Below, piece after piece: positions 1-8,271 of a stretch of DNA of 53,306 nucleotides. Below the pieces are notes generated by a model. The model saw only the letters and a program-made list of their open reading frames with translations. It was not told where the DNA came from and did no database searches. The number at the start of each line of letters is the position of its first letter. The stretch's first letter is position 1. This DNA is from an uncultured Faecalibacterium sp. (GTDB lineage Bacteria; Bacillota; Clostridia; Oscillospirales; Ruminococcaceae). A program made the translations under genes and the position numbers. Location: NCBI GenBank assembly GCA_944386015.1, contig CALWZK010000010.1:1-53306 (forward strand), given 5' to 3'.

Positions 1-82
1 CGGAACAGCCTTCTGAAGAGCGGCCCGGTTCACGGCACACATTGAAAAGTCTTTTGCCTGCTTTTCTTCCAGAAAAGTAGGG
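1..82 (-). repeat. Distal tandem copy of the post-stop structured repeat
   Basis: Read on the minus strand, this segment holds a short A/T-rich hairpin (ACTTTTCT, small loop, AGAAAAG), then GCAAAAGACTTTTCA, then a GC-rich part. It is almost identical to positions 147-228, giving a direct tandem repeat with a period of 146 bases. The spacer (about 83-146) carries the GGCCTGCGGCC-type segment that also occurs in the related copies at 19.6 and 53.1 kb. The window edge cuts this copy, so its full length is unknown. It does not code for protein. Confidence 0.75.
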
Positions 83-146
83 TGGAGCTTTGGGCTCACC
101 CGGCCGCAGGCCAAAACCGGACGAAAGCCCGGCAAAGCCTGCGGCC

Positions 147-231
147 CGGAACAGCTTTCTGAAGAGCGGCCCGGTTCACGGCACACATTGAAAAGTCTTT
201 TGCCTGCTTTTCTTCCAGAAAAGCAGGTTAG
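147..231 (-). repeat. Proximal tandem copy of the post-stop structured repeat
   Basis: On the minus strand the nucleotidase stop codon (228-230) runs straight into this copy. It begins with a perfect hairpin, CCTGCTTTTCT / AGAAAAGCAGG, followed by CAAAAGACTTTTCA. The hairpin is in the right place to protect or terminate the nucleotidase mRNA, although the T-run after it is weak. The same arrangement, stop codon then hairpin then AAAAG(A)CTTTTCA, recurs after the epimerase gene (19.58 kb) and prfC (53.09 kb). Confidence 0.75.
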
Positions 232-2033
232 AAGGCGGCGATGTCGGCTTCGGTGATGGCCTTGGAGGGAAGCGTGCGGGTGTCCTGGTTCTCGGACAGG
301 GCCAGCTTGCCTTCCCGCAGGAGGGTGACGGCCTTGTCATGGCTGGCAGCCGACCAGTTGTTGCCCATGAGCTTCCAGTTGTTGTCCACATTGGGATGGA
401 TGACGCCGCCCTTGACGTTCTGGATGTAATCGCCCAGGAGCTCCCGGATGCCGCCGATGTCACCGCGGACATCCATTTCCAGCAGCTGGGGCAGGGCCTC
501 GCCGGGTGCGAAGATGTCGGCGGCAATCAGCAGCTGGGTGGTGGCGCGGTAGTTGTTCACCGCAATCACAAAGCTGTCGCTGTCCTGCACCGGACGGCCG
601 TCGGGCCAGGTCAGGTTCCTGATCCGGTTGCCCGGCTGCTGGGAAAGATCGATGTCGTAGTTGACGCCCGCAAAGGCATCGTACAGATAATACCGGGTGG
701 AGGGATCAAAGGCGATGGTCACATCGCCGGGCTGCCAGGTCTTGAAGAAGGCTGCCGACCACTCCATGTAATCCCGCAGCTGGGCGCCGTTCATCTGCAG
801 CTTGTACAGGGTGTTCTCGTAGGTATAAATGCTGGTCAGGTCGCACTTGCGGATGGTGCCTTCCTTCATCTGGCCGGTCATGGAAGTCATGGCCGTGGCA
901 GAGACCTGGGCGCCGGTGTAGTACATCTGAACCTCGTTGATGAAGTCCAGCAGAGCGGTATCCTGGATCATCGGGGAGGGGATGTTCTCGATCTCGTTGT
1001 CGGGCGCCATGTTGCCGCCCTGGAGGGTGCCGATGGGAACCACCGCATCTGCCTTGGCCCGCTCGTCATAGGGGGCCAGCAGGGCGACCAGCTTGGGGTC
1101 TGCCTCGTAATCCTTGACCTGGATGCTCTCAGAGCTCCGGCCCTTCACCTGCCAGCTGCCGTTGGTCTGGCGCTGCAGCTTCAGATGGATCTCGGACAGG
1201 GTGGCGCCTGCACTCTTGTTCTCCACCACCAGGACGCCGTTGATCTCCTGGCCCGGAATCTCCTTGTGGCCGTGGGCTGCAATGATGACGTTAAACTCGG
1301 GGCATGCATTGGCCAGGTCGGTGACGCCCGAACCATACACCCCGTATTCATTCTCGGTGTCCATGTGCATGACGCCGATCAGCACGTCCACTTTATCCTT
1401 GATCTGATCGATGATCTTCCGGCACTCGTCCACCGGGTTGGTGACGTTCCAGCCGGTCAGGTTGACGGCGTCCCAGCGGGTGATGTTGGGGGTCACCATG
1501 CCGATGATGCCGATCTTCACATCCATCTTCCGGACGATGGTGTAGCCGTCCGCCAGAGGCGTCCCCTCGGGGCTGTAAACATTGCCGGTGAGGACCTTTG
1601 CCTTCTGCTCCCCGATGACCTTCTTGATGGTGTCCATGCCATAGTTGTACTCATGGTTGCCCGGCACCCAGATATCATAGCCGATGGCATTCTGGGCCGC
1701 AATCATGGGGTGGACATCGTCATTCAGGAACAGCTGGGAGGAATTGCCCTGGATATTGTCGCCGGCGTCAATCACCAGGGTATTGAGGGTGCGCAGCTGC
1801 TTGATGGCCGTGGCCTGCTGGGCCACGCTGCCGCTGGCGTCTGCCTTGTTGGCCGCGTAATCCCAGGGATCAAACTTGCCGTGGGTATCGCTGCTGGCCA
1901 GGATTTGCAGATCCATCTCAAAGGGCCAGAAGCAGGCCGATGCAGACGGAGCCAGTCCAGTGATTGCCGTGGCGGTGGCAGCAACGCCTGCCGCCCGCAG
2001 GAAGGTGCGTCGAGAAATCATCTTTTCTTTCAT
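228..2033 (-). CDS. Tat-exported bifunctional 5'-nucleotidase / metallophosphoesterase
   Basis: This 601-residue protein belongs to the UshA/CpdB family, whose members hydrolyse nucleotides or 2',3'-cyclic nucleotides outside the cell to salvage phosphate and nucleosides. The N-terminus has a twin-arginine signal (SRRTFLRAAG) followed by a hydrophobic stretch ending ASA near residue 33. The metallophosphoesterase domain shows the metal-binding motifs SSDTHG (about 47), IDAGDNIQG (about 90) and PGNHEYNYG (about 124), with later HMD and AAHGH motifs. The second half matches the 5'-nucleotidase C-terminal substrate domain. The start has GAGG five to six bases upstream; an in-frame Met at codon 5 is an alternative. 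The gene is monocistronic with its own promoter. The exact substrate cannot be read from the sequence. Confidence 0.9.
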   Translation of the reverse strand: MKEKMISRRTFLRAAGVAATATAITGLAPSASACFWPFEMDLQILASSDTHGKFDPWDYAANKADASGSVAQQATAIKQLRTLNTLVIDAGDNIQGNSSQLFLNDDVHPMIAAQNAIGYDIWVPGNHEYNYGMDTIKKVIGEQKAKVLTGNVYSPEGTPLADGYTIVRKMDVKIGIIGMVTPNITRWDAVNLTGWNVTNPVDECRKIIDQIKDKVDVLIGVMHMDTENEYGVYGSGVTDLANACPEFNVIIAAHGHKEIPGQEINGVLVVENKSAGATLSEIHLKLQRQTNGSWQVKGRSSESIQVKDYEADPKLVALLAPYDERAKADAVVPIGTLQGGNMAPDNEIENIPSPMIQDTALLDFINEVQMYYTGAQVSATAMTSMTGQMKEGTIRKCDLTSIYTYENTLYKLQMNGAQLRDYMEWSAAFFKTWQPGDVTIAFDPSTRYYLYDAFAGVNYDIDLSQQPGNRIRNLTWPDGRPVQDSDSFVIAVNNYRATTQLLIAADIFAPGEALPQLLEMDVRGDIGGIRELLGDYIQNVKGGVIHPNVDNNWKLMGNNWSAASHDKAVTLLREGKLALSENQDTRTLPSKAITEADIAAF

Positions 2034-2070
2034 AATTTCCTCACTTTTTTAAAGCAGGCAAATCTACAAT

Positions 2071-2123
2071 TCCGACCAAAGTCGGACTAATTTCAGTATA
2101 AAGTTTGGACCCCGAATGTACAA
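2071..2123 (-). promoter_or_regulatory. Promoter and palindromic operator of the nucleotidase gene
   Basis: On the minus strand a -35 TTGTAC (2118-2123) lies 17 bases from a -10 TATACT (2095-2100). Just downstream, over the expected transcription start, is a perfect inverted repeat TCCGAC-CAAA-GTCGGA (2071-2086). That is where a repressor operator would sit. The regulator is not identifiable; phosphate or nucleoside control is only a guess. Confidence 0.65.
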
Positions 2124-2265
2124 TCCGTCTTTTGATAAACCGATGTAAAATTACAGTGCAGATTTTTGTAATTCCCTACAAAACTTCTTGTTTTATACAC
2201 AGGGCAAAGGAAAAAACCGCCGCTTTTCGCAGAAAAGTCGATTATTTCCGGCCCCCTGGAGGCAC

Positions 2266-2305
2266 AAAAAAAGCCCCCGCCCTTCCATCCGGGAAGGCAG
2301 GGGCC
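2266..2305 (-). terminator. Intrinsic terminator of the RND exporter gene
   Basis: Just past the RND stop codon the minus strand folds into a GC-rich hairpin (GCCCCTGCCTTCC pairing with GGAAGGGCGGGGGC) followed by seven Ts. It separates the exporter from the nucleotidase promoter. Confidence 0.9.
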
Positions 2306-2313
2306 AAGGGAAC

Positions 2314-5300
2314 TTACTGTTTTGCGTCGGGTGCAGGGCCGTCGGCGGGCAGCACCTGGGCGGCCTTCTGGCCGGCCAGGAACTCGGCTGCGTCGTCGGG
2401 GACGTCGTCCAGGTCGTCGCCGCCCACATCCACCACGCGGGGCATCCGCTTGAAGAAGATGTCGTACATCATGGGCACGATGTACAGGGTCATGAAGGTG
2501 GCGTAGGCCAGGCCGCCGATGATGACCACCGCCATGCTGCTCATCAGCTGGCTGGCCATATCGTTGCTGAACAGCACCATCACCATGCCCAGGATGGTGG
2601 TGAGGGCGGTCATCAGGATGGGCCGCATCCGGGTCCGGCCGGTGACCACCAGGGCCGCGCGGCGGTCCATGCCGCCCAGCCGCAGCTGGTTGGTGTAGTC
2701 CACGAACAGGATGCCGTTGTTGACGACGGTGCCCATCAGGACGACGAAGCCCATCAGACTCATCAGGCTCAGCTGCTCGCCCAGGGCCAGCAGGCCCACC
2801 ATGCCGCCGGTGAAGGCCAGGGGGATGGTGAACAGGACGATGAAGGGGCTCAGCAGGCTCTGGAACTGGGCCACCATCACCAGGTAGACGAAGGGCAGGG
2901 CCAGGGCCAGCCACTGGGCCATCTGGCCCATGATGTCGTTGACGTTGCTGGTCTCACCGCTGAGGGCCACGCTGTAGCCCTCGGGCAGGCCGCCCTCGGC
3001 CTGCCACTGGTCCAGCTTGTCCTGGAGCTGGCGGGCCTGGACGGTGGTGTTGTAGCCGTCCAGGGTCTGGGCGGTGACGGTGATGCACCGGGTCTGATCC
3101 TCCCGGGTGATGGAGTCGGGGGTGGTGCCGTAGGTGATCTCGGCAAACTCCCGCAGGGTGTGGACCTCCGACACCTGGCTGCCGTCGGCGGCATAGTTGG
3201 TGGTGTTGAAGGTCATATCCATCAGGTTTTCCACGGTCAGGGGATCGGTGTCGTCCACCACCTTCACCGTCATGGTCTCGCCGTTGATGCTGATGGTGGT
3301 GGAGTCGGTGGAGGTGGTCAGCCGGGCCGCGATGGCCTGGTAGGCCTGGCCCACCGTCAGGCCGGCGGCGCGGGCCTTGTCCTTGTCGATGTGGAGCTCG
3401 ATGGTCTGGTCGCCCGAACCCAGGCCGGTGGTGGCGTTGGCAAAGCCCTCGGTGCCGTTGACCATCTCGATGACCTGATTGCTCAAGTCGTTCAGGGTGT
3501 CAAAGTCGTTGCCGTAGATGGTGACCGACAGGCCGCTGCCCAGCATGCTGCTGATCTCCGAGATGCCGTCGATGGTGACGGTGCTGGTGCAGTCGTACTG
3601 GGTCATGGCCTCTTCCAGGGCGGCGCCCACCTTCTCGGCGTCCGAGGCGCTGGCGCCGTCCTCCAGCTTGATGTTGTAGGCGTAGGTGCCGTAGCCGGTG
3701 GAGGTGGTGGACAGCAGGTTGCTGATGGTGCTGCCCAGCATGCCCACATCCACGCCGTAGATGGTGGTGTCGGTGGTGACGCCCACTTCCGACACCATGT
3801 CAAGGCCCATGGCAGTCTCCAGGATCTGGCCTGCCATCTCATAGGATTCTTCCCGGGTCATGTCGCTGGGGGTGGTGACGCTCATGCTGATCTCAGTGCT
3901 GGAGACGTTGGGCAGCATGACCATGCCCATCAGGGTCACACGCCACACGCAGAATGCGAACAGCACCACCACGGCCCCCAGGGGAGCCAGCTTGTGGTCC
4001 AGGCACCATTCCAGGCTGGCGGCGTACCTGGCCTGGACCTTCTCAAACCAGGGCATGGGTTTCACTTTGGCTTCCCGCAGGATGGTGGAAGCCGAGGCCG
4101 GCACCACCGTGATGGCCACCAGCAGGGAGGCCATCAGGCAGTAGCCGATGGTCAGGCACATGGGGAGCATCAGCTCCCGGGTGATCTGCTTGGTAAAGAC
4201 CACCGGCAGGAAGACGCACACCGAGGTGAGGGTGGAAGAGACAATGGAGCCGAACACCTGGCGGGTGCCCTGGACGGCTGCACGGGGGGCAGCCACGCCC
4301 CGGGCCCGCAGGCGGTAGATGTTTTCAATGACCACGATGGAGTTGTCCACCAGCATGCCGATGCCCAGGGACAGGCCGGCCAGGCTCATGATGTTCAGGT
4401 TGATGCCGGTGAAGTACATCAGCACCACCGCGAACAGCACCGACAGGGGAATGCTGATGCCAACCACAAGGGTGGGTTTCACGTCCTTCAGGAAGAGGGA
4501 CAGGATCAGGATGGCCAGGGCGGCGCCCACGGCCATGCTGGTGAGGATGCTGGTGATCAGGACGGTGATGTAGTTGCCCTGGTTGGACAGGACGCTGAAG
4601 TTCAGACCATCATACCGTGCTTCCAGATCCTTGAAGGCGGCCAGGCAGGCGTTGGACACGGCGTTGGAGCTGGCCGAGGTGCTCTTGTAGATGTTCAGCA
4701 CCACCGCCTGCTCGCCGTTCAGCCGGGTGAAGGAGCTGGCGGCGTTGTCCACCACCACCACATCGGCCACGTCCTTCAGGTAGATGTCGGCGACGCCGTC
4801 GATGTGGAGCAGCAGGGCCCCTTCCAGATCCTCGATGCTGTCGTATTCCTCGCCCACCTTCAGCAGCCAGGAGTTGTCGTCCTTGTCGTCGATGTAGCCG
4901 GCGGGCATCGAGAAGTTCTGGGCGTAGATCAGCTGGGACAGCACGTCGATGGTCAGCAGCTTGTTGACATCGGCGTTGGCAAAGGCGCTGGACTTGGCGT
5001 TCTCAAACTGTTCCTTGTACTGGTCGTAGAGCTTCTGGCCCTCCTCCACCTGGCGCTGGGCCTCGGTGATCTGGAGGTAAGCTTCCAGCTGGGTCTGGGT
5101 CATTTCGGCGTAGACCGACTCGAACTGATCCATCAGCTCGGGCACCCGGTTCAGGGAGTCCAGCACGTCCTGCATGGTGGAGTAGACCACGTCCAGGCTC
5201 TGCTGGATCTGCAGGGTGTCGATCAGGTCCCCGGCGGTGGAGCCGTCGCCGCCGGTCTCCTGGTCCAGCCGCTGCTGCAGCTGCTGGAGGGCCACCGTCA

Positions 5301-6267
5301 GCTCATCGGTGAGGTCCCGGATTTTGGACACCACATCGATCAGGTCGTCGATGTCCCGCAGGCCGGTGACCGAGATTTCATCCATGATTTCGGCCAGGCC
5401 CTCCCGCGCCCGCACCAGGGCGTCCCGGATTTCGGGCTCGTTGACAAAGGCAATCAGGTTGTCGATGGCGTTCATCAGGGTCTGGACCTTGGCCCGGATC
5501 TCCACCGTGGCGTCCGACACCATGCCGGCCACCCGGTCCACCACGCCCGAGGCGAACACATCGCCGAAGGTGTCGATGGCCTTCTGGAGCTGGGCCTTGC
5601 CGTCGGCCAGCTGGGCCGCGGCGGCGTCCAGCTGCTCCTTGGCTTCGGCCAGCTGGGCGTCCACCTGCTCCAGCAGCAGGACGTTCAGATTATCGATCTT
5701 GTCCTGGTTCAGCTGGACCTGGATGTATTTGTTCACCAGACCGGTGGTGGAAATGCTGGACACACCCTGCTGGCGCTCCAGCTCGGGCAGGACGCTCTCC
5801 TGCAGGAAATCGCTGAGTTCGTAGATGTCCGACCCTTCCTTGCCCACGGCCACCGTCATCATCGAGCTCATATCCATGCTCAGCTCAAAGATGGAGGGGG
5901 TCAGGCAGATGTCGGGCAGGCTGTCGCTGTTCTGGTCCAGGGTGTTGGACACCTTCACCAGGGCGCTGTCCATGTCGGTGTCCTCCGAAAAGCTCAGCTG
6001 GACAATGCTGTAGTTTTCGGCGGAGGTGGAGGTGACGCTGGACACGCCCGCCACCTTGCCCAGGGCGCTTTCCAGCACCTCGGACACTTCGCTCTCCACT
6101 TTTTCAGGGCTGGCGCCGGGGTAAACCGTTACCACCATCAGGTAAGGCGTGCTGATGTCAGGCAGCAGGTCGGTGCGCAGGTTGGTCACCGACACAAAGC
6201 CCATCAGGAACACGATCAGGACCGCGACCAGGACGGTAAACGGCTTTTTGACACTGTACTTTTCCAT
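2314..6267 (-). CDS. RND-superfamily exporter (AcrB/SwrC-like), 1317 aa
   Basis: This is a proton-driven membrane exporter of the hydrophobe/amphiphile efflux type. The chosen ATG gives MEKYSVKKPFTVLVAV, the usual N-terminal TM1 of the family, with GGGAAG just upstream; the open frame continues about 109 codons further but that part is GC-rich leader. Family marks are the post-TM1 segment LRTDLLPDISTPY, the TM4 proton-relay region GIGMLVDNSIVVIENIYR, and a second half repeating the first with a TM9-12 block near the C-terminus. The first external loop contains an extra helical segment of about 250 residues (roughly 195-455), rich in Gln, Glu, Leu and Ala, which makes the protein longer than the usual 1030-1070. 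No membrane fusion partner or outer-membrane channel gene is adjacent, as expected for a Gram-positive. The substrate is unknown. Confidence 0.9.
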   Translation of the reverse strand: MEKYSVKKPFTVLVAVLIVFLMGFVSVTNLRTDLLPDISTPYLMVVTVYPGASPEKVESEVSEVLESALGKVAGVSSVTSTSAENYSIVQLSFSEDTDMDSALVKVSNTLDQNSDSLPDICLTPSIFELSMDMSSMMTVAVGKEGSDIYELSDFLQESVLPELERQQGVSSISTTGLVNKYIQVQLNQDKIDNLNVLLLEQVDAQLAEAKEQLDAAAAQLADGKAQLQKAIDTFGDVFASGVVDRVAGMVSDATVEIRAKVQTLMNAIDNLIAFVNEPEIRDALVRAREGLAEIMDEISVTGLRDIDDLIDVVSKIRDLTDELTVALQQLQQRLDQETGGDGSTAGDLIDTLQIQQSLDVVYSTMQDVLDSLNRVPELMDQFESVYAEMTQTQLEAYLQITEAQRQVEEGQKLYDQYKEQFENAKSSAFANADVNKLLTIDVLSQLIYAQNFSMPAGYIDDKDDNSWLLKVGEEYDSIEDLEGALLLHIDGVADIYLKDVADVVVVDNAASSFTRLNGEQAVVLNIYKSTSASSNAVSNACLAAFKDLEARYDGLNFSVLSNQGNYITVLITSILTSMAVGAALAILILSLFLKDVKPTLVVGISIPLSVLFAVVLMYFTGINLNIMSLAGLSLGIGMLVDNSIVVIENIYRLRARGVAAPRAAVQGTRQVFGSIVSSTLTSVCVFLPVVFTKQITRELMLPMCLTIGYCLMASLLVAITVVPASASTILREAKVKPMPWFEKVQARYAASLEWCLDHKLAPLGAVVVLFAFCVWRVTLMGMVMLPNVSSTEISMSVTTPSDMTREESYEMAGQILETAMGLDMVSEVGVTTDTTIYGVDVGMLGSTISNLLSTTSTGYGTYAYNIKLEDGASASDAEKVGAALEEAMTQYDCTSTVTIDGISEISSMLGSGLSVTIYGNDFDTLNDLSNQVIEMVNGTEGFANATTGLGSGDQTIELHIDKDKARAAGLTVGQAYQAIAARLTTSTDSTTISINGETMTVKVVDDTDPLTVENLMDMTFNTTNYAADGSQVSEVHTLREFAEITYGTTPDSITREDQTRCITVTAQTLDGYNTTVQARQLQDKLDQWQAEGGLPEGYSVALSGETSNVNDIMGQMAQWLALALPFVYLVMVAQFQSLLSPFIVLFTIPLAFTGGMVGLLALGEQLSLMSLMGFVVLMGTVVNNGILFVDYTNQLRLGGMDRRAALVVTGRTRMRPILMTALTTILGMVMVLFSNDMASQLMSSMAVVIIGGLAYATFMTLYIVPMMYDIFFKRMPRVVDVGGDDLDDVPDDAAEFLAGQKAAQVLPADGPAPDAKQ

Positions 6268-6640
6268 GAATCTTCCCTTTTTGACTTTGCGCCCTGCGCC
6301 GCAATACCGCGGCGGCGCGGGCCGATCTTGGCTGGACTGCCGGCAGACGCGGTCTGGAAACCTGCCGGCGGGGTCTTTGCGCCCCATACCTGTTAAAAAC
6401 GGACAACCGCCCCGGTTTATTGCAGTCACAGGCAAAAACGCTGCAAAAAACGGCCGCGGTGAAAAAAAGGTCCGGCGTGGAACTGCCGGCTGGACCAGGC
6501 CGCCGGCAGAGGCGCCGGGAAATCCTCCCGAGAGGTCAGAAAACCGGGAGCAAGCGCAAAAAGGACCAGCGCCGGTGCTGAAGCCCCACGCCAACGCCCC
6601 ATTTTACACTTTCTCCCATCGTTATTTTGACTGTTGATAC
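6268..6640 (-). promoter_or_regulatory. Long GC-rich leader of the RND gene with terminator-like hairpins
   Basis: About 370 bases separate the predicted transcription start from the RND start codon, far longer than other leaders here. On the minus strand several inverted repeats are followed by T-runs: a GGTCC...GGACC stem before seven Ts near 6463-6470, a GCACCGGCGC segment before TTTTT near 6560, and a CCGCGGCCG segment before TTTTTT. This looks like transcription attenuation in front of a pump gene, but no known riboswitch or leader peptide was recognised. Confidence 0.4.
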
Positions 6641-6647
6641 TGCCTCA

Positions 6648-6675
6648 ATTATACACGAAAGACGGGCGCATGCAA
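6648..6675 (-). promoter_or_regulatory. Promoter of the RND exporter gene
   Basis: The minus strand carries -35 TTGCAT (6670-6675), a 16-base spacer and -10 TATAAT (6648-6653), preceded by TG. It diverges from the ricT promoter about 85 bases away. Confidence 0.65.
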
Positions 6676-6758
6676 GAGCCAAATTGTGATTTTTTTGGGG
6701 ATGAGCTCCACATTTTCCTGCATGGGAGGATTTTCTGATGGAAAAGCCCAAAATAATG

Positions 6759-6767
6759 TGATATACT
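6759..6767 (+). promoter_or_regulatory. Extended -10 promoter element upstream of ricT
   Basis: TGATATACT (6759-6767) fits an extended -10 (TGnTATAAT). The -35 region is weak. The start point would lie about 70 bases before the ricT ATG. Confidence 0.45.
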
Positions 6768-6846
6768 GTTAAGATAGCGGCGCAGCCGGGGCTTTCCCCG
6801 CGGCGCCGGGTTTTGATACAACACACCACAGTGAGGATTATATACC

Positions 6847-7761
6847 ATGAAACAGGCAGTTGCCGTCCGTTTTGAAGAAAACGGAAAAGAAACCTATTTT
6901 GACCCCGCCGGGCTGGAGGTCCACGCCGGGGATTATGTGATGGCCGACACCGACCAGGGGGCCGTCTGCGGCCAGGTCTCCCGGGACCCCAGGCCCACCC
7001 CCGATTACCTGCTGAGCCGCCCCCTGCGCAGCCTGGTGCGGCTGGCCGACAGCGTGGACATCCGCCGGATGCACCAGCGCTGGAACGAGGACAAGAAGGC
7101 CTGGCGGATCTGCCGGGAGTGCATCGACCGCCACGGCCTGGAGATGAAGCTGGTCAAGGTGGAGTATGCCCCCGACCACTCCAAGGTCACCTTCTACTTC
7201 ACCGCCGACGGCCGGGTGGACTTCCGGGAGCTGGTGAAGGACCTGGCCAGCACCTTCCACATGCGGATCGAGCTGCGGCAGATCGGCGTGCGGGACGAAA
7301 GCAAGATGATGGGAGGCATCGGCCTGTGCGGCCAGACCTTCTGCTGCAGCCGGTTTTTGAAGGATTTCCAGCCGGTGTCCATCCGGATGGCCAAGGAGCA
7401 GGGCCTTTCCCTCAACCCCACCAAGATCAGCGGCTGCTGCGGCCGTCTGATGTGCTGCCTGGGGTACGAGCAGTCGGCCTATGAATACCTGAACAGCATC
7501 CTGCCCATGGTGGGCAGCACCGTCCGCACCCCCGACGGCACCGGCACCGTGGTGGAGACCAACCCCATCTCGGGCTACCTGCGGGTGCGGCTGGTGTCCG
7601 AGGCACTGGCCCCCAAATACTACAAGGCCAGCCAGTGCCAGTATATTTCGGGGGGCAAGCGGGCCCCCCGCCGCCCCGACCCCAACGACGATTACTCCGG
7701 CATGCGGGACCCGGCCCCGGTGGTGGCCAGCGCCGACCCCAAGGCAGACCCCCAGGAATAA
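6847..7761 (+). CDS. ricT: RicT (YaaT/PSP1 family) regulator of RNase Y and phosphorelay
   Basis: This 304-residue protein matches RicT/YaaT, the PSP1-domain member of the RicAFT complex. In Bacillus that complex binds Fe-S clusters, assists RNase Y mRNA processing and speeds the Spo0 phosphorelay. The diagnostic part is the Cys-rich core at about residues 155-215: GLCGQTFCCSRFLKDF, then SGCCGRLMCCLGYE. The N-terminal half has the PSP1 beta domain. The C-terminal 30 residues are low-complexity and Pro/Asp-rich. RicA and RicF are not in the window. In Bacillus the gene lies between holB and a trmN-like gene with rsmI beyond; here the same genes sit within 8 kb but holB has moved and inverted. 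Confidence 0.93.
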   Translation: MKQAVAVRFEENGKETYFDPAGLEVHAGDYVMADTDQGAVCGQVSRDPRPTPDYLLSRPLRSLVRLADSVDIRRMHQRWNEDKKAWRICRECIDRHGLEMKLVKVEYAPDHSKVTFYFTADGRVDFRELVKDLASTFHMRIELRQIGVRDESKMMGGIGLCGQTFCCSRFLKDFQPVSIRMAKEQGLSLNPTKISGCCGRLMCCLGYEQSAYEYLNSILPMVGSTVRTPDGTGTVVETNPISGYLRVRLVSEALAPKYYKASQCQYISGGKRAPRRPDPNDDYSGMRDPAPVVASADPKADPQE

Positions 7762-7909
7762 TCCCCCTTAAAAGGGCAGGCTGCTTCCTGAATGCCATTT
7801 CTTGTGATTTTCACCGAAAAGAGCCATGGAAACTCTCCGAAAATCAGTGGATCGTTTTGTGCATTCAGCCAAAATCACGGTTTTGGCTTTGGCCCAAAGG
7901 CAGTTGGTC

Positions 7910-7938
7910 TTGCATTTTGGGCCGGTCTTTGCTACAAT
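7910..7938 (+). promoter_or_regulatory. Promoter of the ferredoxin gene
   Basis: The -35 TTGCAT (7910-7915), a 17-base spacer and -10 TACAAT (7933-7938) form a good vegetative promoter. A hairpin AGCCAAAA / TTTTGGCT lies just upstream (about 7867-7888). The rest of the ricT-ferredoxin gap before the promoter holds no gene. Confidence 0.7.
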
Positions 7939-7944
7939 CGGCAC

Positions 7945-8074
7945 AAGGAACGGACGCCGGTTTCGACGGCGTTTCCTGAGAGAGGGTGGCTGCGGCCGTG
8001 CAGGAGCAAACCTCTGGGGGATTTTTCCCCGAACATACAGTTCTTGACGCACGGGTCGAAAGGAGAGTTCTACT
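7945..8074 (+). promoter_or_regulatory. Structured 5' leader of the ferredoxin mRNA
   Basis: The roughly 130-base leader has at least three stem-loops in order: AGGAA/ACGCCG pairing with CGGCGT/TTCCT (7946-7977), an AGAGG...CCTCT stem enclosing CTGC-GGCCGT-GCAG, and GGGGA-TTT-TTCCCC (about 8017-8031). A bulged TTGAC/GTCGAA pairing then reaches the ribosome site AAAGGAGAG. No T-run follows the stems, so control of translation or mRNA stability is more likely than attenuation. It matches no riboswitch class I recognise. Confidence 0.45.
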
Positions 8075-8245
8075 ATGGCACACAAGGTTAGTGACGCATG
8101 CATCGGCTGCGGCGCTTGCGAGGGCGCTTGCCCCGTTGGCGCAGTGAAGGTTGACGGTGGCGTGGCTGTCGTCGACGCAGATACCTGCATCGACTGCGGC
8201 GCTTGCGAGGGCGCTTGCCCCACCGGCGCTATCGCTGCTGAATAA
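8075..8245 (+). CDS. Clostridial-type 2[4Fe-4S] ferredoxin, 56 aa
   Basis: This low-potential electron carrier serves anaerobic metabolism (pyruvate:ferredoxin oxidoreductase, hydrogenase). The protein starts MAHKVSDACIGCGAC and has two complete CxxCxxCxxxCP cluster motifs: CIGCGACEGACP at residues 9-20 and CIDCGACEGACP at 38-49. Length and spacing are those of the classical 55-56 residue clostridial ferredoxin. AAAGGAGAG lies seven bases before the ATG. The two halves are nearly identical at the DNA level, not only in protein. It has its own promoter, leader and terminator, and therefore is an independent, probably highly expressed gene. Confidence 0.97.
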   Translation: MAHKVSDACIGCGACEGACPVGAVKVDGGVAVVDADTCIDCGACEGACPTGAIAAE

Positions 8246-8271
8246 GCGTTTCGCCCACAAGCAGACCAAAG

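Noticed and set aside
339..2090. Plus-strand open frame of about 580 codons over the nucleotidase
   Set aside because: It is a shadow of the minus-strand gene, with repetitive composition and no ribosome site.
2188..6396. Plus-strand open frame of about 1400 codons antisense to the RND gene
   Set aside because: Its translation is low-complexity, rich in His, Gln, Gly, Val and Asp, with no domain. It arises because GC-rich third positions leave the opposite frame free of stops.
7946..8060. tmRNA- or SRP RNA-like sequence before ferredoxin
   Set aside because: A GTTTCGACGG string recalls the tmRNA 5' end, but no tRNA-like acceptor stem or tag frame follows and the length is too short. It is better read as an mRNA leader.
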